Positions 54,435 to 64,000 of a stretch of DNA of 64,000 bases are shown here, piece by piece. Position numbers and translations under genes: made by a program. How positions within the stretch are numbered: position 1 is the stretch's first letter; every line of letters starts with the position of its first letter. Source of the DNA: Pseudomonas campi (GTDB taxonomy: Bacteria; Pseudomonadota; Gammaproteobacteria; Pseudomonadales; Pseudomonadaceae); contig NZ_CP053697.2 of assembly GCF_013200955.2 (NCBI RefSeq), positions 806,001 to 870,000 on the forward strand, read 5' to 3'. Under the pieces are notes generated by a model. The model searched no databases. It was given only the letters and a program-made list of their open reading frames with translations, and was not told the origin of the DNA.

Positions 54435-55192
54435 GTCAGCCAAGTGGATTTCAGATGCCCAAACCGGTGCTGGCCATCGAGGGCCTGACCGTGTCGTTCG
54501 ATGGTTTCAAGGCGGTGGATGATCTCAACCTGTATATCGACCGCAACGAAGTGCGGGTGGTGATCGGCCCTAACGGCGCCGGCAAGACCACGGTGCTTGA
54601 CCTGATCTGCGGCAAGACCAAAGCCACCGCCGGCAGCATCCAGTTCGAGAACCGTGAGCTGACCAAGATGCGTGAGTTCGACATCGTCCGTGCCGGCGTC
54701 GGGCGCAAGTTCCAGAACCCCTCGATCTACGAAAACCTCACGGTATTCGAGAACCTGGAAATGTCCTACCCCAAGGGGCGCAAGGTATTTGGCGCGCTGT
54801 TCTTCAAACGCAGCGCCGAGGTGATTGCGCGGGTCGAGCAGATTGCGGCGGAGATCATGCTCACCGACAACCTCTACCTGCAGGCCGACCTGCTGTCTCA
54901 CGGCCAGAAGCAATGGCTGGAGATCGGCATGCTGCTGATGCAGGACCCGGCGCTGCTGATGCTCGACGAGCCGGTGGCGGGCATGAGCGTCAACGAGCGC
55001 ATGCAGACCGCCGAGCTGCTCAAGCGCATCAGCAAGGGCCGTTCGGTGCTGGTGATCGAGCACGACATGGAATTCGTCAAAAGCATCGCGCACAAGGTCA
55101 CGGTGCTGCACCAGGGCAAGGTGCTGGCCGAGGGCAGCATGGAGGCGGTGCAGAGCAATCCCAAGGTCATCGAGGTGTACCTCGGGCATTGA
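54431..55192 (+). CDS. urtD: Urea/amide ABC transporter ATP-binding protein UrtD
   Basis: This 253-residue LivG-like ATPase has Walker A in [38 protein letters not shown], the signature-equivalent LLSHGQKQWLEIGMLLM and Walker B LLMLDEPVAGMSVNERMQTA, with the switch His in LVIEHDMEFVKSIA. It powers the UrtBC channel. The LSHGQKQWLEIG signature is specific to UrtD proteins. Confidence 0.95.
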   Translation: MSQPSGFQMPKPVLAIEGLTVSFDGFKAVDDLNLYIDRNEVRVVIGPNGAGKTTVLDLICGKTKATAGSIQFENRELTKMREFDIVRAGVGRKFQNPSIYENLTVFENLEMSYPKGRKVFGALFFKRSAEVIARVEQIAAEIMLTDNLYLQADLLSHGQKQWLEIGMLLMQDPALLMLDEPVAGMSVNERMQTAELLKRISKGRSVLVIEHDMEFVKSIAHKVTVLHQGKVLAEGSMEAVQSNPKVIEVYLGH

Positions 55193-55202
55193 GGTGCTTT
55201 TC

Positions 55203-55226
55203 GTAGGAGCCAGCTTGCTGGCGATC
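55203..55226. repeat. Single REP arm (GTAGGAGCCAGCTTGCTGGC)
   Basis: One arm, gtaggagccagcttgctggc gatc, lies after urtD with no matching inverse; only gatcgctag remains downstream, so the pair is truncated. Confidence 0.7.
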
Positions 55227-55258
55227 AACCCGCTATTTGGCCGCTGATCGCTAGCCCC

Positions 55259-55325
55259 GTAGCCCGGATGCAATCCGGGAGCAGTGCCCGCATCGAGTCC
55301 GAACCCCGGATTGCATCCGGGCTAC
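55259..55325. repeat. REP-type palindrome (GTAGCCCGGATGCAATCCGG)
   Basis: A third copy of the inverted pair seen at 18567-18627 and 18739-18799, here between urtD and urtE and ending 20 bp before the urtE start. Confidence 0.85.
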
Positions 55326-55344
55326 GTTCAGCAAGGAGTTTTCC

Positions 55345-56034
55345 ATGTTCCAGATCAGCAACCTCGCTTCCGGTTACGGCCAGAGCCAGATCCTCCATGA
55401 CCTCAACCTGAATGTGGAAAAGCGCGAAATCGTCGCGGTCATGGGCCGCAACGGCATGGGTAAGACCACCCTGTTCAAAAGCCTGATGGGCGTGCTGCCG
55501 CAATGGGGCGGGCAGATCAGCGTGGACGGTCGCGACATCTCCAAACTGGAAACCCACCAGCGGGTCGAGAGCGGTATCGCCTACGTGCCCCAGGGGCGGA
55601 TGATCTTCCCCAGCATGAGCGTGCTGGAGAACATCCAGACCGGCCTGCCGGCCGCCGCCAAGGGTAAGGTGCCGGAAGACCTCTATGCGTTGTTCCCGGT
55701 GCTGTTTGATATGCGCTCGCGCAAGGGCGGCAACCTCTCTGGCGGCCAGCAGCAACAGCTGGCTATCGCCCGCGCCCTGGCCACCAACCCCAAGGTGCTG
55801 CTGCTCGATGAGCCGACCGAGGGCATCCAGCCCTCGATCATCAAGGACATCGCCCGCACTCTGAAGGAGATCCGCAACCTGCGAGACCTGACCATCGTGG
55901 TCTCCGAACAGGTGCTGTCCTTTACCCTGGAAATCGCCGACCGCTTCCTGGTGATCGAGAAGGGCAAGTTCGTGGTCGAGGAAACCCGCGACAGGGTCGA
56001 TGAAGCGACCATCAGCCGCTATCTGTCGGTGTGA
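55345..56034 (+). CDS. urtE: Urea/amide ABC transporter ATP-binding protein UrtE
   Basis: This 229-residue LivF-like ATPase has LASGYGQSQILHDLNLNVEK, Walker A in VMGRNGMGKTTLFKSLMG, the family-typical AYVPQGRMIFPSMSVLENIQ, signature NLSGGQQQQLAIARALATNP and Walker B VLLLDEPTEGIQPSIIKD. It completes the Urt transporter. It is separated from urtD by 152 bp of REP-type repeats, but an AAGGAG ribosome binding site and gene order indicate the same unit. Confidence 0.95.
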   Translation: MFQISNLASGYGQSQILHDLNLNVEKREIVAVMGRNGMGKTTLFKSLMGVLPQWGGQISVDGRDISKLETHQRVESGIAYVPQGRMIFPSMSVLENIQTGLPAAAKGKVPEDLYALFPVLFDMRSRKGGNLSGGQQQQLAIARALATNPKVLLLDEPTEGIQPSIIKDIARTLKEIRNLRDLTIVVSEQVLSFTLEIADRFLVIEKGKFVVEETRDRVDEATISRYLSV

Positions 56035-56040
56035 GTACTT

Positions 56041-56158
56041 TTCCCTCTCCCTAACCCTCTCCCGCAAGCGGGAGAGGGGACTGTTCCGCGCTAGGCTCAT
56101 GCCTGACGGCGCTTTGCTCCCCTCTCCCATTTATGGGAGAGGGGCTGGGGGAGAGGGC
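56041..56158. repeat. Palindromic intergenic element (CTCTCCC family)
   Basis: Two hairpins in tandem: ccctctcccgcaagcgggag aggg and cccctctcccatttatggga gagggg, ending ctgggggagagggcaag. Related to 9286-9372 and 18648-18732. Confidence 0.7.
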
Positions 56159-56232
56159 AAGATTTCCTGTTTACGGCTGGCGTGTTCTTTATGCGCTGGC
56201 CGCTTTTTCGTGCCCTTCAAAAAGCTGCAAGC

Positions 56233-56271
56233 CGCGTCATCGCTGGTGCTGCGCATACGTCATCCGACGTA
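56233..56271. promoter_or_regulatory. Operator-like palindrome upstream of fmdA (same as urtA sites)
   Basis: TACGTC-ATCC-GACGTA (56256-56271) matches the urtA site TACGTCA-GA-TGACGTA at 13 of 16 positions or better and is itself an inverted repeat with 6-bp arms. A weaker half site with CGTCATC lies 23 bp upstream (56233-56248), mirroring the tandem arrangement before urtA. Confidence 0.7.
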
Positions 56272-56359
56272 TTTGCCGATTTCCTCGCCCGTTCAAGACT
56301 AGCTCCGTACCCCGGCGCCAAGGCGCCACGCCCCCTTCCATGGTCCCAGGAGCTTTGTC

Positions 56360-57589
56360 ATGACCGAAACGCTGATCAAGGTCGACCTCAACCAGCCCGC
56401 CACCGAAAACGAGCAGATTCACAACCGCTGGCACCCGGATATTCCGATGGCCTGCTGGGTCAAGCCGGGTGACGACTTCATCCTCGAAACCTATGACTGG
56501 ACCGCCGGCGCGATCAAGAACAACGACGACGCCAGCGATGTGCGCGATGTGGATTTGTCCACCGTGCACTACCTGTCCGGCCCGGTCGGTGTGCACGGTG
56601 CCGAGCCGGGTGACCTGCTGGTGGTCGACCTGCTCGACATCGGCGCCATGGCCGACTCGCAGTGGGGCTTCAACGGCTTCTTCTCGCGGCAGAACGGCGG
56701 TGGTTTCCTCACCGACCACTTCCCCATGGCGCAGAAAGCCATCTGGGACTTCAAGGGCATGTTCACCAGCAGCCGGCACATTCCGGGGGTGAACTTCGCC
56801 GGCCTGATCCATCCCGGCCTGATCGGCTGCCTGCCGGACCACAAGATGCTCGCCGACTGGAACAAGCGCGAGCAGGAGCTGATCGACACCGACCCGCACC
56901 GCGTCCCGGCCCTGGCCAACCCGCCGATGGCGCCGACCGCGCACATGGGCAAGATGAAGGGCGAGGCCCGCGACCTGGCTGCGCTGACCGGCGCACGCAC
57001 CGTGCCGCCGCGCGAGCATGGCGGCAACTGCGATATCAAGGACCTGTCGCGCGGCTCGAAGATCTTCTTCCCGGTGTATGTAAATGGTGCCGGGCTATCG
57101 GTGGGCGACCTGCACTTCAGCCAAGGCGATGGTGAAATCACCTTCTGCGGCGCCATCGAAATGGCCGGCTGGGTGCACATGAAGGTCGAGCTGATCAAGG
57201 GCGGCATGGCCAAGTACGGGATCAAGAACCCGGTGTTCAAGCCGAGCCCGATCACCCCGCACTACAACAACTACCTGATCTTCGAAGGCATCTCGGTGGA
57301 CGAGGCCGGCAAGCAGCACTATCTCGACGTCAACATCGCCTACAAGCAGGCCTGCCTGAATGCCATCAACTACCTGACCAAGTTCGGCTACTCACCGGCC
57401 CAGGGCTACGCGCTGCTCGGCTCGGCACCGGTGCAGGGGCATATCAGCGGCATCGTCGACGTGCCCAACGCCTGCGCCACGCTGTGGCTGCCGACCGACA
57501 TCTTCGACTTCGACATCAACCCCAATGCCTCCGGCCCGATCAAGCACCTCGACGGCAGCATCGACCTGCCCATCGCGCCGGACAAGTGA
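56360..57589 (+). CDS. fmdA: Formamidase FmdA
   Basis: This 409-residue acetamidase/formamidase-family protein opens MTETLIKVDLNQPATENEQI-HNRWHPDIP. It has YDWTAGAIKNNDDASDVRDV, HYLSGPVGVHGAEPGDLLVV, the FSQGDGEITFCGAIEMAG metal-site region, and SPITPHYNNYLIFEGISVDE. Length and sequence match FmdA of Methylophilus-type formamidases, which hydrolyse formamide to formate and ammonia. It is followed by fmdB, as in the fmdAB operon. The Urt transporter upstream would bring in the substrate. Confidence 0.95.
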   Translation: MTETLIKVDLNQPATENEQIHNRWHPDIPMACWVKPGDDFILETYDWTAGAIKNNDDASDVRDVDLSTVHYLSGPVGVHGAEPGDLLVVDLLDIGAMADSQWGFNGFFSRQNGGGFLTDHFPMAQKAIWDFKGMFTSSRHIPGVNFAGLIHPGLIGCLPDHKMLADWNKREQELIDTDPHRVPALANPPMAPTAHMGKMKGEARDLAALTGARTVPPREHGGNCDIKDLSRGSKIFFPVYVNGAGLSVGDLHFSQGDGEITFCGAIEMAGWVHMKVELIKGGMAKYGIKNPVFKPSPITPHYNNYLIFEGISVDEAGKQHYLDVNIAYKQACLNAINYLTKFGYSPAQGYALLGSAPVQGHISGIVDVPNACATLWLPTDIFDFDINPNASGPIKHLDGSIDLPIAPDK

Positions 57590-57722
57590 GTTCTCTACCC
57601 GGGCGGGGATGGGGCTTTGGACGGCGTTCATTCCGGCCCGGGTGGCGAACACTCGGGACCTGTCACATCGCACTACCGGCTTGGCGGCCACGCGCCGCCG
57701 AACCGCTGCCCAGGAGTCCGTT

Positions 57723-58070
57723 ATGCCGATCTATGAATACGACTGTGCCGACTGTGGCGACTTCACTCGCTTGCGGCCCATGGCCGAGCGCGACCAGCCC
57801 TGCGATTGCCCGTCCTGCGGCATGCAGAGCGGCCGGGTGATTCTTTCCGCACCGTGCCTGGCGACCATGCCTGGCAGCCAGCGCCGCGCCATCGCGGCCA
57901 ACGAACGCAGCGCCAACGCACCGCAGACGCTCGACGAATACAAGCAGACGCGCAAGCACCCCAAGGGTTGTGGTTGCTGCACCCCGAACAAGCCCCTGGC
58001 GCCGACCAAGGCTAACCCGCATGCCATGAAAGGCAAACCGGCCGGCCGGCCGTGGATGATCAGTCACTGA
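57723..58070 (+). CDS. fmdB: FmdB-family zinc-ribbon protein
   Basis: This 115-residue protein opens MPIYEYDCADCGDFTRLRPM and has a zinc ribbon from C8, C11, C29 and C32 (C27 also present), then a basic disordered tail containing CGCC and KPLAPTKANP. FmdB proteins were named for a proposed regulatory role with formamidase. The N-terminal YEYxCxxCG pattern is diagnostic. It lies 133 bp after fmdA. Confidence 0.88.
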   Translation: MPIYEYDCADCGDFTRLRPMAERDQPCDCPSCGMQSGRVILSAPCLATMPGSQRRAIAANERSANAPQTLDEYKQTRKHPKGCGCCTPNKPLAPTKANPHAMKGKPAGRPWMISH

Positions 58071-58104
58071 CGCGACGTGCCATCCGATCCCTCTAGATCA
58101 GGGC

Positions 58105-59688
<1,584 letters not shown>

Positions 59689-60293
59689 GGATGCGTGCCT
59701 GGCTGGAAACGGTTGCGGGCCGCGAACAGCCCGAAAAGCGCGGGATTATAGCGGGAAACGCCAGCGCAATCAGGCCCGGCAGTCCGACGCCGGCGGCTGC
59801 CATGCCGATGTGCCAGGGCCGCGCAGGAGTAGCCGCGATCCAGGCTGCATTTAACCCGCCCGGGATGGGCTGTTTACGGGAACCCTGCAAACCGTCGTCT
59901 GCCTGTCAAAAAAGAGGTGGATGCTGAGCTTGCCCGCGGGTATCGGTACTGCCCGTGAAATGCGGCCTGCAGGTCTGTTTTGTGCAGCATTCCGGACGTT
60001 TTGTTAAGGATTAAAAACAGTCAATCAGGCAGGCGACAACCGGGTGCAAAACAGCGGCAATTTTTGATTGATCTCAGCCCCCCATGGTCCTAAAGTTCGC
60101 GCCCGAACGTCCATGCTGGAAACGATCCATCCGGCTCAAGTACTGACGACGAGAGGCCCACAGGGTTCTCGGCGACATGCCTTGGGAAGTAGGCGAACCA
60201 AAGTGGGGAAACGGATTAGGCGTTCGCGGCTCTTTATCCAGAGCCATCCCTGTTAAGCACCCATTGCTTGCTTTTACCCATTTGGAGTCCCGC
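59689..60293. other. Long leader region between prfC and speC
   Basis: 605 bp without a convincing gene on either strand. The left part is GC-rich and probably the prfC promoter region. The central part (about 59900-60100) is AT-richer, with tgttaaggattaaaaacagt and gcggcaatttttgattgatc. The speC promoter is likely around here, leaving a long 5' leader of perhaps 200 nt that could hold post-transcriptional control; no known riboswitch was recognised. The ribosome binding site before 60294 is GGAG. Confidence 0.5.
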
Positions 60294-61457
60294 ATGCCGA
60301 TCGCGATCGAAGACTACTACCCGCGCGCTACCTTCCAGAAAATGAAGGCCTTCGCCGACACCCAGGAAACCCCCTTCGTGGTGATCGACACCGCGATCAT
60401 CAGCCAGGCCTACGATGACCTGCGCGCCGGTTTCGAGTTCGCCAAGGTGTATTACGCGGTCAAGGCCAACCCGGCCACCGAGATCATCGAGCTGCTGCGC
60501 GACAAGGGTTCGAACTTCGACATCGCTTCGATCTACGAGCTGGACAAGGTGATGGCCACCGGCGTCGGCCCGGAGCGCATCAGCTACGGCAACACCATCA
60601 AGAAATCCAAGGACATCCGCTACTTCTACGAGAAGGGCGTGCGTCTGTATGCCACCGACTCGGAAGCCGACCTGCGCAACATCGCCAAGGCCGCGCCGGG
60701 GGCGAAAGTCTATGTGCGCATCCTCACCGAAGGCTCGACCACGGCCGACTGGCCGCTGTCGCGCAAGTTCGGCTGCCAGACCGACATGGCCATGGATCTG
60801 CTGATCCTCGCCCGTGACCTGGGCCTGGTGCCTTACGGCCTGTCGTTCCACGTTGGCTCGCAGCAGCGCGACATCTCCGTGTGGGACGCGGCGATTGCCA
60901 AGGTCAAGGTGATCTTCGAACGCCTGAAAGAAGAAGACGGCATCGAGCTCAAGCTGATCAACATGGGTGGCGGCTTCCCGGCCAACTACATCACCCGCAC
61001 CAACAGCCTGGAAACCTACGCCGAGGAAATCATCCGCTTCCTCAAGGAAGACTTCGGTGACGACCTGCCGGAAATCATCCTGGAGCCGGGCCGCTCGCTG
61101 ATCGCCAACGCCGGCATCCTGGTCAGCGAAGTTGTGCTGGTCGCGCGCAAGTCGCGTACCGCCGTGGAGCGTTGGGTTTACGTGGACGTGGGCAAGTTCA
61201 GCGGCCTGATCGAAACCATGGACGAGTCGATCAAGTTCCCGATCTGGACCGAGAAGAAAGGCGAGATGGAAGAAGTGGTGATCGCCGGCCCGACCTGCGA
61301 CAGCGCCGACATCATGTACGAGAACTACAAGTACGGCCTACCGCTCAACCTGTCGATCGGTGACCGCCTGTACTGGCTGTCCACCGGCGCCTACACCACC
61401 AGCTACAGCGCGGTGGAGTTCAACGGCTTCCCGCCGCTGAAGGCCTTCTATCTGTAA
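60294..61457 (+). CDS. speC: Ornithine/lysine-type PLP decarboxylase (SpeC-like)
   Basis: This 387-residue fold type III decarboxylase matches SpeC of P. aeruginosa in length. The PLP Lys is in VYYAVKANPATEIIELL. Later SFHVGSQQRDISVWDAAI, INMGGGFPANYITRTNSL, ILEPGRSLIANAGILVSEVV and the substrate Cys in AGPTCDSADIMYENYKYG are typical of eukaryotic-type ornithine decarboxylases. It makes putrescine from ornithine (lysine is an alternative substrate in some). It links to the polyamine genes at 1-423 and 10.6-15.2 kb, though not in one operon. Confidence 0.93.
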   Translation: MPIAIEDYYPRATFQKMKAFADTQETPFVVIDTAIISQAYDDLRAGFEFAKVYYAVKANPATEIIELLRDKGSNFDIASIYELDKVMATGVGPERISYGNTIKKSKDIRYFYEKGVRLYATDSEADLRNIAKAAPGAKVYVRILTEGSTTADWPLSRKFGCQTDMAMDLLILARDLGLVPYGLSFHVGSQQRDISVWDAAIAKVKVIFERLKEEDGIELKLINMGGGFPANYITRTNSLETYAEEIIRFLKEDFGDDLPEIILEPGRSLIANAGILVSEVVLVARKSRTAVERWVYVDVGKFSGLIETMDESIKFPIWTEKKGEMEEVVIAGPTCDSADIMYENYKYGLPLNLSIGDRLYWLSTGAYTTSYSAVEFNGFPPLKAFYL

Positions 61458-61475
61458 GGTTTTCGTCAGCAGTAC

Positions 61476-61503
61476 AAAAACCCGCCCTTTGGCGGGTTTT
61501 TTA
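61476..61503 (+). terminator. Rho-independent terminator after speC
   Basis: AAAAACCCGCC / GGCGGGTTTTTT with a CTTT loop. The poly-A/T flanks suggest bidirectional use. Confidence 0.93.
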
Positions 61504-61577
61504 TTGGCCCTTCTAGTCCGGGCTTTGCACGTTAGTTCCAGATTGAATGTAAAGAAATTGTAAAGAATGCAGTTTTA

Positions 61578-61600
61578 TCTTGTTTGATAATCATTCCTAA
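61578..61600. promoter_or_regulatory. Candidate Fur box upstream of piuA
   Basis: tgtttgataatcattcctaa contains GATAATCATT, the core of the 19-bp Fur consensus GATAATGATAATCATTATC, about 45 bp before the start codon and close to a likely promoter. Confidence 0.6.
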
Positions 61601-61638
61601 ATAAAATCACGCCTCATTTTGAACGGGGAGTGATTCTT

Positions 61639-63852
61639 ATGTACAAGAAAGTCGCCGCATCCGCCTTGCCGCAGCGTCGCCTGCTGGCCTCTGCCATCGG
61701 CTTTGCCATTGCTTCTTCTGCGGGTCTGAGCCTGGCTGCCGAACAGTCCGACGGCACCCTGCAGCTCGACAAGGTGAGCATCGAGGGCAAGCAGGAGCAG
61801 TCCTACAAGGTCGATCAGGTGTCCTCCCCGAAATACACCGCGCCGCTGCTGGACACTCCGCAGACCGTCACCGTGGTGCCGGCCGAAGTGATCAAGGAGC
61901 AGAACGCCCTGAGCCTGCGCCAGGTGCTGTCCAACGTCTCCGGCATCACCTTCGGTGCCGGCGAGGGTGGCAACTACGGCGACAGCATCAACATCCGCGG
62001 TTTCAGCGCCACCAACAACCTGATGGTCGACGGCCTGCGCGACAGCGCCAACATGACCCGTTCCGACATGTTCAACCTGGAAATGGTTGAAGTGGTCAAA
62101 GGCCCGAGCTCGGTGTATGCCGGTGCCGGCGCCACTGCCGGTTCGATCAACATGGTCAGCAAGACCCCGAGCCTGCGCGAGTCAAACAACCTGCAGGCCG
62201 GTCTGGGTACCGACGGCTATCACCGCCTGGCCGCCGACATCAATCAGCCGCTGGACGGCATCGAAGGCGCTGCCTTCCGCCTCAACCTGATGGCCCACGA
62301 GAACGACGTGGCCGGCCGCGAGCAGATCAACTACGAGCGCTGGGGTATTGCCCCGTCCGTGGCCTTCGGCCTGGGCACGCCGACTCGTCTGACCCTGAGC
62401 TACCTGCACCAGTCCGACGAGAATCTACCCGAGTACGGCCTGCCCGCCATCGCCGGCAAGGTGCTGGATGGCGTCGACCGTGACGACTACTTCGGCTTCC
62501 GCAATATCGATACCGAAGAAGTCGACGTCGACTCCTTCACCGCCAAGGTCGAGCACGACTTCAACGACCTGGTCAGCCTGAACAGCATCACCCGCTACAG
62601 CGAGACCGATAACCGCACCGTCACCACTCGCAGCTACGTGGAGACACTGGGTAACGACCAGTACAAGTACCGTTCGGGTAGCGGCAATGGCCGCGATACC
62701 ACCAGCAAGCTGGCGATCAACCAGACCAACCTGGTGTGGAATTTTGCCACCGGCTTCATCGACCACTCGCTGGTCACCGGTATGGAAGTCTCCCGCGAGA
62801 CCGTCGACAAGACCAACTTCAGCAACAACCTGGACCTGGACTTGGTCTACGACCTGGACAATCCGCCCGGCTACTACAGCGGCCCACGCCATAAGACCAA
62901 CACTTCCACGGTGGACGCCGAGCTGACCGATCAGGCGTTGTACGTGTTCGACACCCTGGCCCTGAGCGACCAGTGGGACCTGACCCTGGGCGCCCGTTGG
63001 GAGCGCTATGAAGGCGAGAACGACGAGAAGGATTTCGAAGAAGATACGCGCACCCAGCTGGAATCCACCGACGAGATGCTCAGTGGTCGTGTCGGTCTGG
63101 CCTACAAGCCAGTGGAAAACGGCACTATCTACGTGGCCTGGGGCAACTCCTACAACCCTTCGGCGCAAGGTCTGGCCACCACCGGTACCGGCCTGGAGGA
63201 AGGCAACCAGAACCTCGACCCGGAAAAGAACGAGACCTGGGAACTGGGCACCAAGTGGGAACTGTTGGATCAGCGCCTGGCCCTCAACGCCGCGATCTTC
63301 CGTGTCGACAAGACCAATGGCCGCGTCGAGCTGGATGACGGTTCTTACGAGCTGCAGGGCGAGCAGCGCGTCGAAGGCTTCGAACTGGGCGCCTCCGGCA
63401 AGCTCACCGACAAGTGGCAGGCCTTCGCTTCCTATACCCAGCTGAGCAGCGAAGTGCTCAAGGCCGCTCCAGGCGAGGATCAGGTGCAGGAAGGCCAGGC
63501 TCTGGCCAACACCCCGCCGCGCTCGTTCAGCCTGTGGACCAGCTACCAGCTGCCGGCTGATTTCGAGATTGGTTACGGCGCGCAGTTCGTCGACGAGCGC
63601 AATGTGGCCGTGGCCACCCGTGAGACGCCGTCGCAGGCCAGCCGCGGCAAGATCGACGCGTACTGGGTACATGGCGCCATGCTCGGCTACCAGGCCAGCG
63701 AGGAGCTGCAGCTGCAGCTGAACGTCAACAACCTGTTCGACGAGGAGTATTACGATCGCGTCCGGACCAGCGCCGGTAGTGCCGACAGCACCGGTGGCCT
63801 GGTACCGGGCGATGGCCGTTCGGCCGTGCTGAGCGCCAACTACTCGTTCTAA
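61639..63852 (+). CDS. piuA: TonB-dependent catecholate-type siderophore receptor, PiuA-like
   Basis: The product is 737 residues from the ATG at 61639 (GGGGAG 8 nt upstream). The signal peptide (RRLLASAIGFAIASSAGLSL-A) is followed by the plug domain (LLDTPQTVTVVPAEVIKEQN, LRQVLSNVSGITFGAGEGGN, INIRGFSATNNLMVDGLRDS, EVVKGPSSVYAGAGATAGSI) and a 22-strand barrel ending VLSANYSF. It takes up ferric catecholate siderophores. The next gene encodes the PiuC-type hydroxylase, which supports PiuA/Fiu over other receptors. Confidence 0.93.
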   Translation: MYKKVAASALPQRRLLASAIGFAIASSAGLSLAAEQSDGTLQLDKVSIEGKQEQSYKVDQVSSPKYTAPLLDTPQTVTVVPAEVIKEQNALSLRQVLSNVSGITFGAGEGGNYGDSINIRGFSATNNLMVDGLRDSANMTRSDMFNLEMVEVVKGPSSVYAGAGATAGSINMVSKTPSLRESNNLQAGLGTDGYHRLAADINQPLDGIEGAAFRLNLMAHENDVAGREQINYERWGIAPSVAFGLGTPTRLTLSYLHQSDENLPEYGLPAIAGKVLDGVDRDDYFGFRNIDTEEVDVDSFTAKVEHDFNDLVSLNSITRYSETDNRTVTTRSYVETLGNDQYKYRSGSGNGRDTTSKLAINQTNLVWNFATGFIDHSLVTGMEVSRETVDKTNFSNNLDLDLVYDLDNPPGYYSGPRHKTNTSTVDAELTDQALYVFDTLALSDQWDLTLGARWERYEGENDEKDFEEDTRTQLESTDEMLSGRVGLAYKPVENGTIYVAWGNSYNPSAQGLATTGTGLEEGNQNLDPEKNETWELGTKWELLDQRLALNAAIFRVDKTNGRVELDDGSYELQGEQRVEGFELGASGKLTDKWQAFASYTQLSSEVLKAAPGEDQVQEGQALANTPPRSFSLWTSYQLPADFEIGYGAQFVDERNVAVATRETPSQASRGKIDAYWVHGAMLGYQASEELQLQLNVNNLFDEEYYDRVRTSAGSADSTGGLVPGDGRSAVLSANYSF

Positions 63853-63872
63853 CCGTTAGCTGTTCTAACCGG

Positions 63873-63892
63873 AGCCCCGCCTGTGCGGGGCT
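63873..63892 (+). terminator. Weak terminator between piuA and piuC
   Basis: AGCCCCGC-CTGT-GCGGGGCT followed by TTGGCTT; a perfect 8-bp stem with a short T-run, possibly attenuating piuC expression. Confidence 0.6.
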
Positions 63893-63916
63893 TTGGCTTA
63901 TCAGGAGAAACGCCAG

Positions 63917-64000
63917 ATGATGGTGCATATTCCCCGGGTGCTGAGCCCGGAGCAGGTTGCCGAATGCCGCCAGTTGCTGCAGCAGGCGCAGTGGGTCGAC
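63917..64000 (+). CDS. piuC: Fe(II)/2-oxoglutarate-dependent PKHD-type hydroxylase, PiuC-like (partial, 3' end off window)
   Basis: Only the first 28 codons are present (MMVHIPRVLSPEQVAECRQL then LQQAQWVD). They match the N-terminus of PiuC/PKHD hydroxylases, which have a conserved M-x-x-x-I-P-x-V-L-x-x-x-x-V-x-x-x-R. AGGAGA lies 8 nt upstream. It follows piuA by 64 bp, as in P. aeruginosa and others. Confidence 0.87.
   Translation, partial: MMVHIPRVLSPEQVAECRQLLQQAQWVD

Larger units (their letters stand above)
56035..56359. other. Intergenic urtE-fmdA region with repeats and operator
   Basis: The left half (56041-56158) is a CTCTCCC-type palindromic element. The right half holds the 16-bp operator-like palindrome 56256-56271 and the fmdA promoter. 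No gene. Confidence 0.6.

Noticed and set aside
60060..60080. An ANR/FNR box (TTGAT-N4-ATCAA) before speC
   Set aside because: The sequence ttgattgatctca has only the left half site; the right half does not match.

Overview
The window reads as a high-GC gammaproteobacterial chromosome, almost certainly Pseudomonas sensu lato and plausibly the P. alcaligenes / P. anguilliseptica / P. mendocina side of the genus. The grounds are an OprD porin, a SpuC-type aminotransferase, SpeC, the piuA-piuC pair, Pseudomonas-style REP palindromes, chromosomal integron sites and extracellular-type cyanophycinases.

Layout. 1-2.3 kb: a cut-off polyamine-binding protein gene divergent from a LuxR regulator, then a periplasmic binding protein. 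2.3-9.1 kb: an AT-richer accessory island of minus-strand genes. Nearly every gene starts 10-45 bp after an integron core site and is separated from the next by attC-like sites of about 64-78 bp. No integrase is visible, so this is an orphan cassette array (CALIN). Its cassettes encode a PchB-like chorismate mutase/isochorismate lyase, a GNAT acetyltransferase, an MBL-fold protein, a DUF4087 protein, a GFA protein and a translationally coupled DUF5343 + HEPN-RNase pair that looks like a toxin-antitoxin or defence module. 9.4-15.2 kb: LysR, aldehyde dehydrogenase, APC permease and polyamine aminotransferase. 15.4-19.4 kb: an ECF42-type sigma factor with DGPF, microprotein, DUF899, SnoaL-like and SRPBCC genes. 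19.4-22.6 kb: a YadG/YadH ABC exporter with a duplicated gene tail, then a lipoprotein with a LecA-like end. 22.6-24 kb: sdaA.

24.1-33.7 kb looks like a cyanophycin (multi-L-arginyl-poly-aspartate) utilisation locus: RpiR regulator, M14/aspartoacylase-type hydrolase, two basic-amino-acid-type binding proteins, an OprD porin and two S51 cyanophycinases, one with S-layer-homology-like repeats. They are arranged around a divergent promoter region rich in inverted repeats. 34.1-45.0 kb is a complete alternative chemosensory cluster (LuxR-type RR, MCP, CheY, STAS, CheA, MCP, CheW, CheR, CheD, CheB, RR-EAL). Its CheA carries a tandem MshEN-like motif of the kind that binds cyclic di-GMP, in the same operon as an EAL phosphodiesterase.

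46.6-58.1 kb is a urea/short-amide module: an NCS1-transporter/hybrid-histidine-kinase fusion overlapping its LuxR-type response regulator, divergent from urtABCDE-fmdA-fmdB. Near-identical 16-bp palindromes (TACGTCA-N2-TGACGTA type) lie upstream of both urtA and fmdA and are proposed as the operator of that two-component system. 58.1-64 kb: prfC, ornithine decarboxylase speC, and a Fur-boxed piuA receptor with the start of piuC.

The items most worth following up are the integron array with its DUF5343-HEPN cassette, the MshEN-like CheA, the urt/fmd operator shared with an NCS1 sensor kinase, and the SLH-bearing cyanophycinase.
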